A program made the translations under genes and the position numbers. Under the pieces are notes generated by a model. The model was not told the origin of the DNA and did no database searches. It worked only from the letters and a program-made list of their open reading frames with translations. A DNA stretch of 23,245 nt from Lachnospiraceae bacterium (GTDB taxonomy: Bacteria; Bacillota; Clostridia; Lachnospirales; Lachnospiraceae), in NCBI GenBank assembly GCA_017961385.1, contig JAGCXJ010000064.1, positions 1 through 23,245 on the forward strand, in the 5' to 3' direction. How positions within the stretch are numbered: position 1 is the stretch's first letter; every line of letters starts with the position of its first letter. Positions 1 to 7,367 of the stretch are shown piece after piece.

Positions 1-905
1 GATCTGGAAAGAGTTCTCTTATAAATGAGATACTTTATAAAAAGCTAGCAAAGAAGCTAAACAGAGCACGTACAATACCCGGAAAGCATGACAGGATACT
101 CGGCATCGAACAGCTTGACAAGGTCATAAATATTGACCAGTCTCCAATAGGGCGTACACCCAGATCAAATCCCGCGACCTATACCGGTGTATTTGATCTT
201 ATAAGAGATCTGTTTGCTTCAACCAGTGATGCAAAAGCCAAGGGCTATCAGAAAGGTCGATTCAGCTTTAACGTAAAGGGCGGAAGATGCGAGGCCTGCA
301 GCGGTGACGGAATAGTAAAGATCGAGATGCATTTCCTGCCGGATGTATATGTGCCGTGTGAGGTCTGCGGGGGCAAGAGATACAACAGAGAGACGCTCGA
401 AGTAAAATACAAGGGCAAATCAATATATGATGTACTGGATATGACGGTCGAGGAAGCTGTCACGTTTTTTGAAAACGTTCCAAAGATAAGCAGGATAATG
501 AAGACCATCTATGAGGTGGGACTCGGATATATAAAGCTCGGACAGCCTTCCACACAGCTTTCGGGCGGCGAGGCTCAGCGTATAAAGCTTGCAACGGAAC
601 TCAGCAGAAGATCGACAGGAAAGACGATCTACATTCTCGACGAGCCGACTACCGGTCTTCACTTTGAGGATGTATCAAAACTGATAGAGATCCTTAAGAG
701 ACTTACAGACGGCGGAAATACTGTCGTGGTGATAGAACACAATCTGGATGTCATAAAGACGGCTGACTATATAATCGATCTTGGGCCTGAAGGCGGTGAC
801 AGAGGAGGAACGCTGCTATGCGAGGGAACTCCCGAAGAGGTTGCAAAGCACAAGGAGAGCTATACAGGTCAGTACATAAAAAAGATGCTTTCAAAAAAGG
901 GTTAA
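1..905 (+). CDS. uvrA: Excinuclease ABC subunit A, C-terminal part (5' end outside window)
   Basis: UvrA is the damage-sensing ATPase of nucleotide excision repair and acts in the cytoplasm with UvrB and UvrC. The reading frame is open from base 3 and gives about 300 residues, roughly the last third of a usual 940-residue UvrA. Visible parts, in order: the end of the second Walker A loop (SGKSSL, bases 3-20), the zinc module CEAC (288-299) paired with CEVC (357-368), the ABC signature LSGGE (558-572), and Walker B ILDEP (633-647) followed by TTGLH. An internal ATG at 327 is not a start, because homology continues upstream of it. The gene ends at TAA 903-905 and is followed by a terminator, so it closes its transcription unit. 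Identification is secure; only the truncation by the window edge limits it. Confidence 0.97.
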   Translation, partial: SGKSSLINEILYKKLAKKLNRARTIPGKHDRILGIEQLDKVINIDQSPIGRTPRSNPATYTGVFDLIRDLFASTSDAKAKGYQKGRFSFNVKGGRCEACSGDGIVKIEMHFLPDVYVPCEVCGGKRYNRETLEVKYKGKSIYDVLDMTVEEAVTFFENVPKISRIMKTIYEVGLGYIKLGQPSTQLSGGEAQRIKLATELSRRSTGKTIYILDEPTTGLHFEDVSKLIEILKRLTDGGNTVVVIEHNLDVIKTADYIIDLGPEGGDRGGTLLCEGTPEEVAKHKESYTGQYIKKMLSKKG

Positions 906-937
906 GTAAACGCCCTTAAGTACCGATATAGTTTATG

Positions 938-992
938 AAACGCACGGATGCTTATAAAGGAAATACCTTTAAGGCAGCGTGCGTTTTTGTTT
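938..992 (+). terminator. Rho-independent terminator after uvrA
   Basis: AAACGCAC (938-945) pairs with GTGCGTTT (979-986). Inside this, CTTATAAAGG (951-960) pairs, with one bulge, with CCTTTAAGG (966-974) around the loop AAATA. A T-rich tract (984-992) follows directly. This is the only strong terminator before mreB. Confidence 0.85.
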
Positions 993-1040
993 CACAAAGG
1001 TAACAAAGTATTAAGATTTTGTGAAATTAAAATTGCCCCC

Positions 1041-1069
1041 TTTAAAACAGGCTCAAAATCATATATAAT
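1041..1069 (+). promoter_or_regulatory. Candidate SigA-type promoter for mreB
   Basis: A perfect TATAAT lies at 1064-1069. A weak -35 TTTAAA (1041-1046) sits 17 bases upstream. The position fits a short leader before the ribosome site at 1094-1101. The surrounding AT-rich sequence offers other -10 registers, so the exact site is inferred. Confidence 0.55.
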
Positions 1070-1093
1070 ATATCAGATTATGGATGTTTATTT

Positions 1094-1110
1094 GAAAGGG
1101 GCCTAACCTG
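1094..1110 (+). promoter_or_regulatory. Ribosome site and CTG start codon of mreB
   Basis: GAAAGGGG (1094-1101) lies 6 bases before CTG 1108-1110. An in-frame TGA at 1093-1095 excludes any earlier start. No ATG, GTG or TTG occurs in frame until ATG 1258. This site therefore decides the start. Confidence 0.7.
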
Positions 1111-2103
1111 CAGGGAACAGATATAGGAATTGACTTAGGTACTGCAAGCATACTGGATTACCTTAAGGGCAAGGGTGTTGTCTTAAAGGAGCCCTCAGTT
1201 GTTGCTTTTGATAGAGATACAAACAAGATAAAGGCTATTGGCGAGGAAGCCAGACTCATGCTGGGAAGAACTCCCGGTAATATCGTGGCTGTAAGACCTC
1301 TTCGTCAGGGTGTTATTTCAGATTATACAGTTACAGAAAAGATGATGAAGTATTTCATCACAAAGGCTGTAGGACACAGGAGCTTGCGCAAACCCAAGAT
1401 CGCAGTCTGCGTTCCTTCAGGTGTAACAGAGGTTGAGAAGAAGGCTGTTGAGGATGCTACATATCAGGCAGGAGCAAGAGAAGTAGCTATCATAGAGGAG
1501 CCTATCGCAGCCGCTATCGGTGCAGGGATCGACATAAGCAAGCCCTGCGGAAACATGATAGTTGATATAGGCGGCGGTACAACGGATATAGCGGTCATCT
1601 CGTTAGGAGGAACAGTAGTCAGTGATTCGATAAAGATCGCCGGCGATAACTTTGACGAAGCGATAGTCCGTTACATGCGTCAGAAGCATAACCTTTTAAT
1701 AGGTGAACGTACTGCTGAAGACATGAAGATAAAGATCGGTTCCGCTTTCAAGAGAAGCGAGCCCATATATATGGATGTCAGAGGACGTAACCTGGTAACA
1801 GGTCTTCCAAAGACGATCAGAGTTTCTTCGGAGGATACCGAGGAGGCTTTAAGGAGCACCACAGCTCAGATAGTTGAAGCGATACATGGTATTTTGGAAA
1901 AGACTCCTCCGGAGCTTGCAGCCGATATCGCCGAAAGAGGAATAGTACTCACCGGCGGCGGAAGTCTGCTGAGCGGACTTGAGGATCTGATCTGCGCAAA
2001 GACCGGTATAACGACCATGACGGCAGAAGAGCCCATGACGGCAGTTGCCATCGGAACGGGTCGCTATGTCGAATTCCTTGCGGGATACAGAGATAACGAG
2101 TAA
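1108..2103 (+). CDS. mreB: Rod shape-determining actin homologue MreB/Mbl, CTG start
   Basis: This is a bacterial actin that forms membrane-associated filaments and guides sidewall peptidoglycan synthesis. From the CTG start it is 331 residues, the normal family length. Phosphate-1 loop GIDLGTAS lies at residues 7-14, EEPIAAAIGAG near 130-140, phosphate-2 DIGGGTTD at 153-160, and adenosine-site TGGGSLL near 282-288. Starting at ATG 1258 (residue 51) would remove the phosphate-1 loop, so that start is rejected. Residue 17 is Asp in the strand where relatives usually carry a hydrophobic residue. The flagellar rod genes begin 22 bases downstream, matching the Bacillus subtilis mbl-flhO-flhP order, so Mbl is an equally good name. 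The family assignment is firm; mreB versus mbl is not resolved from one sequence. Confidence 0.93.
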   Translation: MQGTDIGIDLGTASILDYLKGKGVVLKEPSVVAFDRDTNKIKAIGEEARLMLGRTPGNIVAVRPLRQGVISDYTVTEKMMKYFITKAVGHRSLRKPKIAVCVPSGVTEVEKKAVEDATYQAGAREVAIIEEPIAAAIGAGIDISKPCGNMIVDIGGGTTDIAVISLGGTVVSDSIKIAGDNFDEAIVRYMRQKHNLLIGERTAEDMKIKIGSAFKRSEPIYMDVRGRNLVTGLPKTIRVSSEDTEEALRSTTAQIVEAIHGILEKTPPELAADIAERGIVLTGGGSLLSGLEDLICAKTGITTMTAEEPMTAVAIGTGRYVEFLAGYRDNE

Positions 2104-2125
2104 TTAAAGAAAAGGAAGTTTATCT

Positions 2126-2902
2126 ATGGTTAAAGGCTTGTACACTGCATACACGGGTATGCTAAATGAACAGCACAGGATGGATGTTCTCACCAACAAC
2201 CTTGCGAATTCCGATACGCACGGGTTTAAAAAGGAGGGAGCAACCAGCCAGGCCTTTGACACTGTTTTAGGATATAAGATAAAAGACATATCTGATACTC
2301 CCAATATTGCCAAGGGCATTGGCAATATGAATCTGGGAGTCAAGATCGGCGAGAATTATACCGATTATTCTCAGGGACCTTTCAGGGTCACCGGCAATAC
2401 ATACGATCTGGCTATTTCCGGCAAGGGATTCTACAGCATAGAATTCACCAACAAGGCCGGTCAGAAATCCACAAAATATACAAGAGACGGTGCATTTACC
2501 GTGAATAAGGAAGGCTATCTTGTCACCAAGGACGGGGATTACGTCCTCGGAACAGGTGACAGCAGGATAAAGGTAGATCCGGTAAGGGACGTTGCCATTG
2601 ATACCAGAGGCAATGTATTCCAGGACGGAGCAAGCGTCGGAACCATCAAGATAACCGATTTTGAAGATTACAATTATCTTGAGCATTACGGCGAGAACTA
2701 CTATGAACCCGTAAAGGGCGCGACACAGATCCCCGGAGACTATACTATAAATCAGGGATATCTTGAGACATCAAATGTACAGGTTGTACAGGAGATGGTA
2801 GAGATGATAAGCGTTTCGCGTCAGTATGAGAGCAATCAGAGGATAATAACCACGATCGATTCAACGCTTGAGATAGCATCAAGACAGCTTGGTAAAGTAT
2901 AA
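2126..2902 (+). CDS. flgF: Flagellar hook-basal body rod protein, FlhO/FlgF type
   Basis: This is a component of the flagellar rod, exported through the flagellar type III system and assembled in the cell envelope. At 258 residues it shows the family layout: an N-terminal flagellar rod segment with LTNNLANSDTHGFKK (about residues 22-36), a variable central D1-like region, and a C-terminal helix with GYLETSNVQVVQEM and YESNQRI. It starts at ATG 2126 after AAAAGGAAG. It lies 22 bases behind mreB and 12 bases before the next rod gene, so it is likely co-transcribed. FlgF and FlgG are hard to separate by eye; naming follows the Bacillus synteny (FlhO first, FlhP second). Confidence 0.9.
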   Translation: MVKGLYTAYTGMLNEQHRMDVLTNNLANSDTHGFKKEGATSQAFDTVLGYKIKDISDTPNIAKGIGNMNLGVKIGENYTDYSQGPFRVTGNTYDLAISGKGFYSIEFTNKAGQKSTKYTRDGAFTVNKEGYLVTKDGDYVLGTGDSRIKVDPVRDVAIDTRGNVFQDGASVGTIKITDFEDYNYLEHYGENYYEPVKGATQIPGDYTINQGYLETSNVQVVQEMVEMISVSRQYESNQRIITTIDSTLEIASRQLGKV

Positions 2903-2914
2903 GGAGGATAAGGT

Positions 2915-3736
2915 ATGGTCAGATCTTTATGGTCAGCAGCCAGCGGCATGATAGCACAGCAGACAAATGTTGACACGATAGCCAACAATCTGGCAAATGT
3001 CAATTCAACAGGATACAAGACGGAAGTTGCCGAGTTTAAATCCTTGCTATATCAGGATCTTCAGTCAAAGACCACTACAGCAAACGGAGAGAACAAGCCG
3101 ATAAGCGCTCAGGTGGGACTCGGTGTAAGAAATTCATCTATAACAACGATATTTAAACAGGGTCCTATGCTCGCATCGGAATCAGATACGGCATTTGCAA
3201 TAGAAGGCAAGGGCATGTTCGCCGTAAGAGGAGAGGACGGAGTAGTTAAGTATACACGTAACGGTGATTTCAGATTCAGTACAGGTCAGGGTTCGACACT
3301 TGTTCTTTCTACATCCAACGGACTTCCGGTACTGGACAGCACCGGCAAGGCGATATCCCTAAATACTTCTCAGTATGCGGCAAACAAGATCAGCGTCAAT
3401 GCGAACGGACAGCTGTGCTACCCCGATGCACAGAACAATCCCCAGCCGATAGGGATAACGATCGGCATGTATCAGTTCAACAATCCTTCGGGACTGGAAA
3501 AGACAAGTGATACGCTTTATATACCTACGGCAGCCAGCGGCGCGGCAATGAACGAAGCTACCAACGCAAATCTTCAAAAGAGCGTTATCCGTCAGGGTTA
3601 TCTTGAAGGCTCGGGCGTTCAGGTAGTGGATGAGATGGTAAACATGATAGTTGCACAGCGTGCATATGAGATGAACGCAAAAGCTATAACAACTACAGAT
3701 TCCATGATGGAACTTGCTAACAATCTTAAGAGGTAA
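2915..3736 (+). CDS. flgG: Flagellar hook-basal body rod protein, FlhP/FlgG type
   Basis: This is the distal rod-type protein of the flagellar basal body, 273 residues long. N-terminal motif IANNLANVNSTGYK (about residues 22-35) and C-terminal GYLEGSGVQVVDEMVNMI, followed by QRAYEMNAKAITTTD, are the conserved helices that pack in the rod. The central part varies. Its strong ribosome site AAGGAGG overlaps the intergenic stretch 2901-2907. It is a paralogue of the preceding gene, sharing the N- and C-terminal motifs, which suggests tandem duplication within the family. It probably belongs to one transcript with mreB and the rod-binding protein. Confidence 0.92.
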   Translation: MVRSLWSAASGMIAQQTNVDTIANNLANVNSTGYKTEVAEFKSLLYQDLQSKTTTANGENKPISAQVGLGVRNSSITTIFKQGPMLASESDTAFAIEGKGMFAVRGEDGVVKYTRNGDFRFSTGQGSTLVLSTSNGLPVLDSTGKAISLNTSQYAANKISVNANGQLCYPDAQNNPQPIGITIGMYQFNNPSGLEKTSDTLYIPTAASGAAMNEATNANLQKSVIRQGYLEGSGVQVVDEMVNMIVAQRAYEMNAKAITTTDSMMELANNLKR

Positions 3737-3740
3737 TTAG

Positions 3741-4100
3741 ATGTCACAGATCGATCTTAACGGACTGACAAGCGGATACAGTGAATATATGAGCACCACG
3801 GTGAGCAATGCTGCAGCCGAGAAGTTAAAATCGGTTGCGAGTGCGGATTACTCGGGCAAGAGCGATGACGAGCTCATGAAGGTATGCAAGGAGTTTGAGA
3901 GCTACTTCCTTGAGCAGGTGTTCAAGGAGATGAACAAGACGATACCAAAGAGCGAATATCAGAGTCAGAGCACTTCAAATCTTGTTGATTATTTCAAAGA
4001 CAACACCATTCAGAAGCTTGCATCCGATTCTACACAGCAGAACAGCCTGGGACTTGCTCAGATGCTGTATGAACAGATGAAACGCAACTATGATATGTGA
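3741..4100 (+). CDS. flgJ: FlgJ-like rod-binding protein without hydrolase domain
   Basis: This 119-residue protein has the rod-binding (FlgJ N-terminal) core: LMKVCKEFESYFLEQVFKEMNKTIP at about residues 45-70 and a C-terminal QMLYEQMKRNY. FlgJ caps the growing rod. In proteobacteria it carries a C-terminal muramidase for crossing the wall, and that domain is absent here, so wall opening must come from another enzyme. It begins 4 bases after the FlgG-type gene, with AGAGG at the end of that gene as ribosome site, and is the last gene before a hairpin. Family assignment is good; the capping role is inferred from the family. Confidence 0.85.
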   Translation: MSQIDLNGLTSGYSEYMSTTVSNAAAEKLKSVASADYSGKSDDELMKVCKEFESYFLEQVFKEMNKTIPKSEYQSQSTSNLVDYFKDNTIQKLASDSTQQNSLGLAQMLYEQMKRNYDM

Positions 4101-4103
4101 ATA

Positions 4104-4134
4104 AAATGCTGTCCTTTAAGGGCAGCATTTATTA
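4104..4134 (+). terminator. Weak intrinsic terminator or hairpin after the rod genes
   Basis: AAATGCTGTCC (4104-4114) pairs with GGGCAGCATTT (4120-4130) around a five-base loop, giving 11 pairs with one G-T wobble. Only ATTA follows, so the T tract is short and read-through into recD2 is likely. Confidence 0.55.
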
Positions 4135-4159
4135 ATGGATAAACGATCAGGGAGTATCA

Positions 4160-6394
4160 GTGGAAAAGCTGACCGGAGTGATAGACCATTTCCTGTACAG
4201 AAACGAAACAAACGGATATGGCGTAATGGAACTTACAACTGAATATGACGATGTGATATGCGTGGGAACCCTGTCAGGCTATGATGAAGGCGAGATGGTA
4301 GAGGTAAGCGGTGAGTATGTCATCCACCCTGTATACGGACAGCAGTTAAAGATCGAGTCGATAAAAGCCATACTCCCGACCGGGGTAATGGGAATAGAAA
4401 GATATCTTTCCTCGGGGATCATAAAGGGCGTCGGGCCCAAGATGGCAAAAAGGATAGTGAATGAATTCGGCGAGGACACCTTTAAGGTAATAGAACAGGA
4501 ACCTCAAAGACTCATAAAGATAAAAGGCATAAGCGAGAGGATAGCGCAATCGATCTGTGAGCAGGTGGTTGGAAAGAAAGAACAGCAGGATGCTCTTATT
4601 TTTTTGTCACAGTACGGAATAAGTCAGACCATGTCTGTAAAGATATATGAAGCTTTCGGCGACATGATATACGGCATCATAAGGGATAATCCGTACAGGA
4701 TAATCGATGAGGTGGACGGGATCGGATTCAAGAAGGCTGACGAGATCGCAAAAAAGGCAGGCATAAAAGTTGATTCCGAATACAGGATACAGAGCGGTAT
4801 CGTTTATGTCCTGACACAGGCAATGAGCGAAGGGCATACATATCTTCCGATGGAGGATCTTACTGCAAGGGCAAAGGAACTCTTGGGAGTAGAGACTGAA
4901 GCCATAGATGCGCAGTATCCGAACCTTTCCGTTGAGAAAAAGATCATCATTAAGAATGAATACGGAATGACAAACTGCTATACGTCCTATATGTATCACC
5001 AGGAGCTTTCTGTCGCTTCCATGCTAAAGGAACTGTCAGACAGTCATGAAGACAATGAGAACATCATGTCTGACAAAATGATAGAGCGCATAGAAAAGGA
5101 GCTTGGACTGACACTTGATGAAATGCAGAAAAAAGCAGTAAGACTTGCCATGCAGTCCGGGATAATGATAATAACGGGAGGACCCGGAACAGGAAAGACG
5201 ACTACTATCAATGCGATCATCCACTGCATTGAAAAGCAGGGCCTTGAAGTAATGCTCGCTGCTCCGACAGGAAGGGCGGCAAAGCGAATGACAGAAGCGA
5301 CCGGATACGAAGCAAGGACTGTCCACAGGATGTTAGAGTTAAACGGCGCGATTTCTGAATCGGGAAGGAGCGTATATTTTGAAAGAAATGCCGACAACCC
5401 GCTTGAAGCCGATGTATTTATCATAGACGAGATGTCTATGATAGATATAGTGCTGTTCAACGCTCTGCTAAAGGCTATCCCCATGGGAGCAAGACTGATA
5501 CTCGTGGGAGATGTGAACCAGCTTCCGAGTGTAGGACCGGGACAGGTGCTGTATGATCTGATATCGTCAAAATGCTATCCGACGGTCACTCTCGATCATA
5601 TCTTCAGACAGGCTACAATGTCTGATATAGTAGTCAATGCGCATAAGATAAACAGAGGAGAGAGCATCCAGCTCGGCACAAACCGCAAGGTTGTCCTGTT
5701 CCTTGAGCGAAGCGATGCCAATGTCATATACAAGCATATGATAGAACTCATAACTCAAAAGCTGCCGGGATATGTTGATGCCACTCCTTTTCAGATCCAG
5801 GTCCTTACACCGACTCATATAGGACCGCTCGGGGTCGAAGCCTTAAACAGGATACTGCAAAAATATATAAATCCTCCTAATAAGCAAAAAAAGGAAAAGG
5901 AATACGGCGACAGCATCTTCAGAGAAGGCGATAAGGTCATGCAGACAAAGAACAACTATTCTCTGGAATGGGAGATACTTGGCAAGAACAGGATCGTCAT
6001 AGACAGCGGAAGCGGAGTCTTTAACGGAGATGTGGGAACGATCGTTGAGATAGATGACAGCGCCATAACAGTCGAATACGATGAGATAAGAAGAGTCAGA
6101 TACACCTACGACGGACTTGATGAACTGGAACTGGCCTATGCCATAACCATTCACAAGGCCCAGGGAAGCGAATATCCGGCTGTGATCATGCCGCTTCTTG
6201 GCGGACCGAGACCGCTTTTGACAAGAAATCTGCTCTATACGGGTGTAACCAGAGCAAAAAGATGCGTAATGATCCTGGGCAGCTGTGACACCGTTAATGC
6301 CATGATAAGAAACGAGAGCGAGAAAAAAAGATATACGGGACTTTACATGCGCATAAAAGAGATAATGAGTCCACAGCAGCAAATGAGCTTTTGA
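4160..6394 (+). CDS. recD2: RecD2-type 5'-3' DNA helicase
   Basis: This is a superfamily 1B helicase related to RecD that works without RecBC and contributes to DNA repair and replication-fork maintenance. It has 744 residues, standard for RecD2. The N-terminal extension carries an OB-like segment and helix-hairpin-helix stretches (about 85-130 and 183-200). The motor has Walker A GGPGTGKTT (340-348), APTGRAAKR (368-376), Walker B IIDEMSMID (421-429), the motif with GDVNQLP (about 450), and C-terminal AITIHKAQGSEYP and YTGVTRAK motifs. The start is GTG 4160, preceded by GGGAG (4150-4154) at a good distance. Gene-level identification is firm. ComFC is often found near YvyF in Bacillus, but no comF homologue lies between this gene and yvyF. 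Confidence 0.95.
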   Translation: MEKLTGVIDHFLYRNETNGYGVMELTTEYDDVICVGTLSGYDEGEMVEVSGEYVIHPVYGQQLKIESIKAILPTGVMGIERYLSSGIIKGVGPKMAKRIVNEFGEDTFKVIEQEPQRLIKIKGISERIAQSICEQVVGKKEQQDALIFLSQYGISQTMSVKIYEAFGDMIYGIIRDNPYRIIDEVDGIGFKKADEIAKKAGIKVDSEYRIQSGIVYVLTQAMSEGHTYLPMEDLTARAKELLGVETEAIDAQYPNLSVEKKIIIKNEYGMTNCYTSYMYHQELSVASMLKELSDSHEDNENIMSDKMIERIEKELGLTLDEMQKKAVRLAMQSGIMIITGGPGTGKTTTINAIIHCIEKQGLEVMLAAPTGRAAKRMTEATGYEARTVHRMLELNGAISESGRSVYFERNADNPLEADVFIIDEMSMIDIVLFNALLKAIPMGARLILVGDVNQLPSVGPGQVLYDLISSKCYPTVTLDHIFRQATMSDIVVNAHKINRGESIQLGTNRKVVLFLERSDANVIYKHMIELITQKLPGYVDATPFQIQVLTPTHIGPLGVEALNRILQKYINPPNKQKKEKEYGDSIFREGDKVMQTKNNYSLEWEILGKNRIVIDSGSGVFNGDVGTIVEIDDSAITVEYDEIRRVRYTYDGLDELELAYAITIHKAQGSEYPAVIMPLLGGPRPLLTRNLLYTGVTRAKRCVMILGSCDTVNAMIRNESEKKRYTGLYMRIKEIMSPQQQMSF

Positions 6395-6407
6395 CAGGGA
6401 TGCATCT

Positions 6408-6442
6408 GGGCAAAAAACGCAAAAAAGCTTTTAAACTTGCCC
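6408..6442 (+). repeat. Inverted repeat downstream of recD2
   Basis: GGGCAA (6408-6413) can pair with TTGCCC (6437-6442), enclosing the self-complementary AAAAGCTTTT. No T tract follows, so it is not a standard terminator. The long loop makes its meaning uncertain. Confidence 0.3.
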
Positions 6443-6458
6443 GAAATGATGTAAAATT

Positions 6459-6485
6459 TAGAAAGGTATGTATAGTAAGCGATAT
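6459..6485 (+). promoter_or_regulatory. Candidate SigD (FliA)-type promoter before yvyF
   Basis: TAGA (6459-6462), a 15-base spacer and AGCGATAT (6478-6485) match the Bacillus SigD pattern TAAA-N15-GCCGATAT at 3/4 and 6/8 positions. A start near 6492 would leave a 30-base leader with GGAGG (6509-6513) 8 bases before the ATG. An alternative SigA reading, TTTAAA (6430-6435) with 16 bases to TAAAAT (6452-6457), is also possible. Confidence 0.4.
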
Positions 6486-6491
6486 ATACAT
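6468..6491 (+). repeat. Inverted repeat over the yvyF promoter region
   Basis: ATGTATA (6468-6474) and TATACAT (6485-6491) are perfect inverted arms with a 10-base centre containing the putative GCGATAT element. It could be an operator or chance in AT-rich DNA. Confidence 0.35.
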
Positions 6492-6521
6492 TAATGAAAC
6501 TGATTGGCGGAGGTGTGACAT

Positions 6522-6938
6522 ATGGATGTAAGAACTTGCAAAAGATGTAAAAGACTGTTTAACTACATAACAGGACCGGCTATATGTCCAAGCTGTCGAG
6601 AAGAGATAGAGCAGGAATTCCAGGTAGTAAAGAAGTATATAGATGAAAACAGAAACTGCGATATAAATGACGTTGCGGAGGCTTGCGATGTTGATCCTCA
6701 GCAGATCAGACAGTGGATAAGAGAGGACAGACTGCAGTTTTCCGAGGATTCAATGGTAGGACTCAACTGCGAGAGCTGCGGAGCGATGATCAGATCAGGA
6801 AGATACTGCGATGCATGCAGAACAAAGCTGACAAACGGCCTTAACAGAGCGTTCGGCATAGATCCGAACAAGAAGAAGGAAGATAGCTATAATCCTTCAG
6901 GCAAGTCAAGTGCAAAGATGAGATTCTTGGAACAGTAG
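6522..6938 (+). CDS. yvyF: YvyF-like flagellar operon protein with two zinc ribbons and an HTH
   Basis: This 138-residue cytoplasmic protein resembles the YvyF (TIGR03826) family, named from flagellar operons of Firmicutes. Two CxxC pairs, C6/C9 and C22/C25, form a first likely zinc ribbon. A second set is C83/C86 and C96/C99. Between them, residues 48-73 (DINDVAEACDVDPQQIRQWI and on) look like a MerR-type helix-turn-helix, which suggests nucleic-acid binding. The tail is Lys/Ser-rich. It has a strong GGAGG at 6509-6513 and heads a run of closely spaced genes leading to cdaA. In Bacillus the gene sits by comFC and flgM, and neither is here. The family call is good; the molecular role is unknown. 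Confidence 0.85.
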   Translation: MDVRTCKRCKRLFNYITGPAICPSCREEIEQEFQVVKKYIDENRNCDINDVAEACDVDPQQIRQWIREDRLQFSEDSMVGLNCESCGAMIRSGRYCDACRTKLTNGLNRAFGIDPNKKKEDSYNPSGKSSAKMRFLEQ

Positions 6939-6961
6939 CATAAGACTTTTGAGGAAATGAA

Positions 6962-7363
6962 ATGGTAGATGAAACAAAGGTCAGAGTAATGACCAGACTG
7001 GCTGCGTATGAGGAAGGGACCGGAAAGAAATATCTTCCGATAGGACAGTATTTCAGAACAGACTATATATTCATGCAGCTGTTGAAATCATTTGTATACG
7101 GAACACTGGCATTTGCCATAGTTGTGGGATTGCTGGCATTCATCAATTTCGAGGCATTTCTCGAGGGCATATACGATATAGACCTCGTGGGATATATAAC
7201 TCATCTTGGAAAGACCTATGTCATTCTTATGGCACTGTATCTTATCCCGACCTATATATGGTCTGTATATAAGTTTTCCAAGGCAAAAAAGAGTCTCAAC
7301 TCATACATATCCGTTATGGACAAGTTGAGCAGGAAATACTACGGCGAGGAGCAAGAGAGATAA
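6962..7363 (+). CDS. Unrecognised small membrane protein (two TM helices)
   Basis: I do not recognise this 133-residue protein. It has a charged N-terminus of about 40 residues, a hydrophobic helix around residues 42-60 (SFVYGTLAFAIVVGLLAFI), a second around 86-105 (YVILMALYLIPTYIWSVYKF), and a Lys-rich C-terminal tail (SKAKKSLNSY onward). This gives a two-helix inner-membrane protein, probably with both ends in the cytoplasm. GAGG at 6951-6954 lies 7 bases before the ATG. It is 23 bases after yvyF and 4 bases before the next membrane gene, so the two membrane proteins are likely made together and may form a complex. Coding is supported by codon use and tight packing. Confidence 0.75.
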   Translation: MVDETKVRVMTRLAAYEEGTGKKYLPIGQYFRTDYIFMQLLKSFVYGTLAFAIVVGLLAFINFEAFLEGIYDIDLVGYITHLGKTYVILMALYLIPTYIWSVYKFSKAKKSLNSYISVMDKLSRKYYGEEQER

Positions 7364-7367
7364 TATA

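Noticed and set aside
5843..6382. 179-residue open frame on the - strand
   Set aside because: Fully antisense to conserved helicase motifs of recD2, with no ribosome site or domain.
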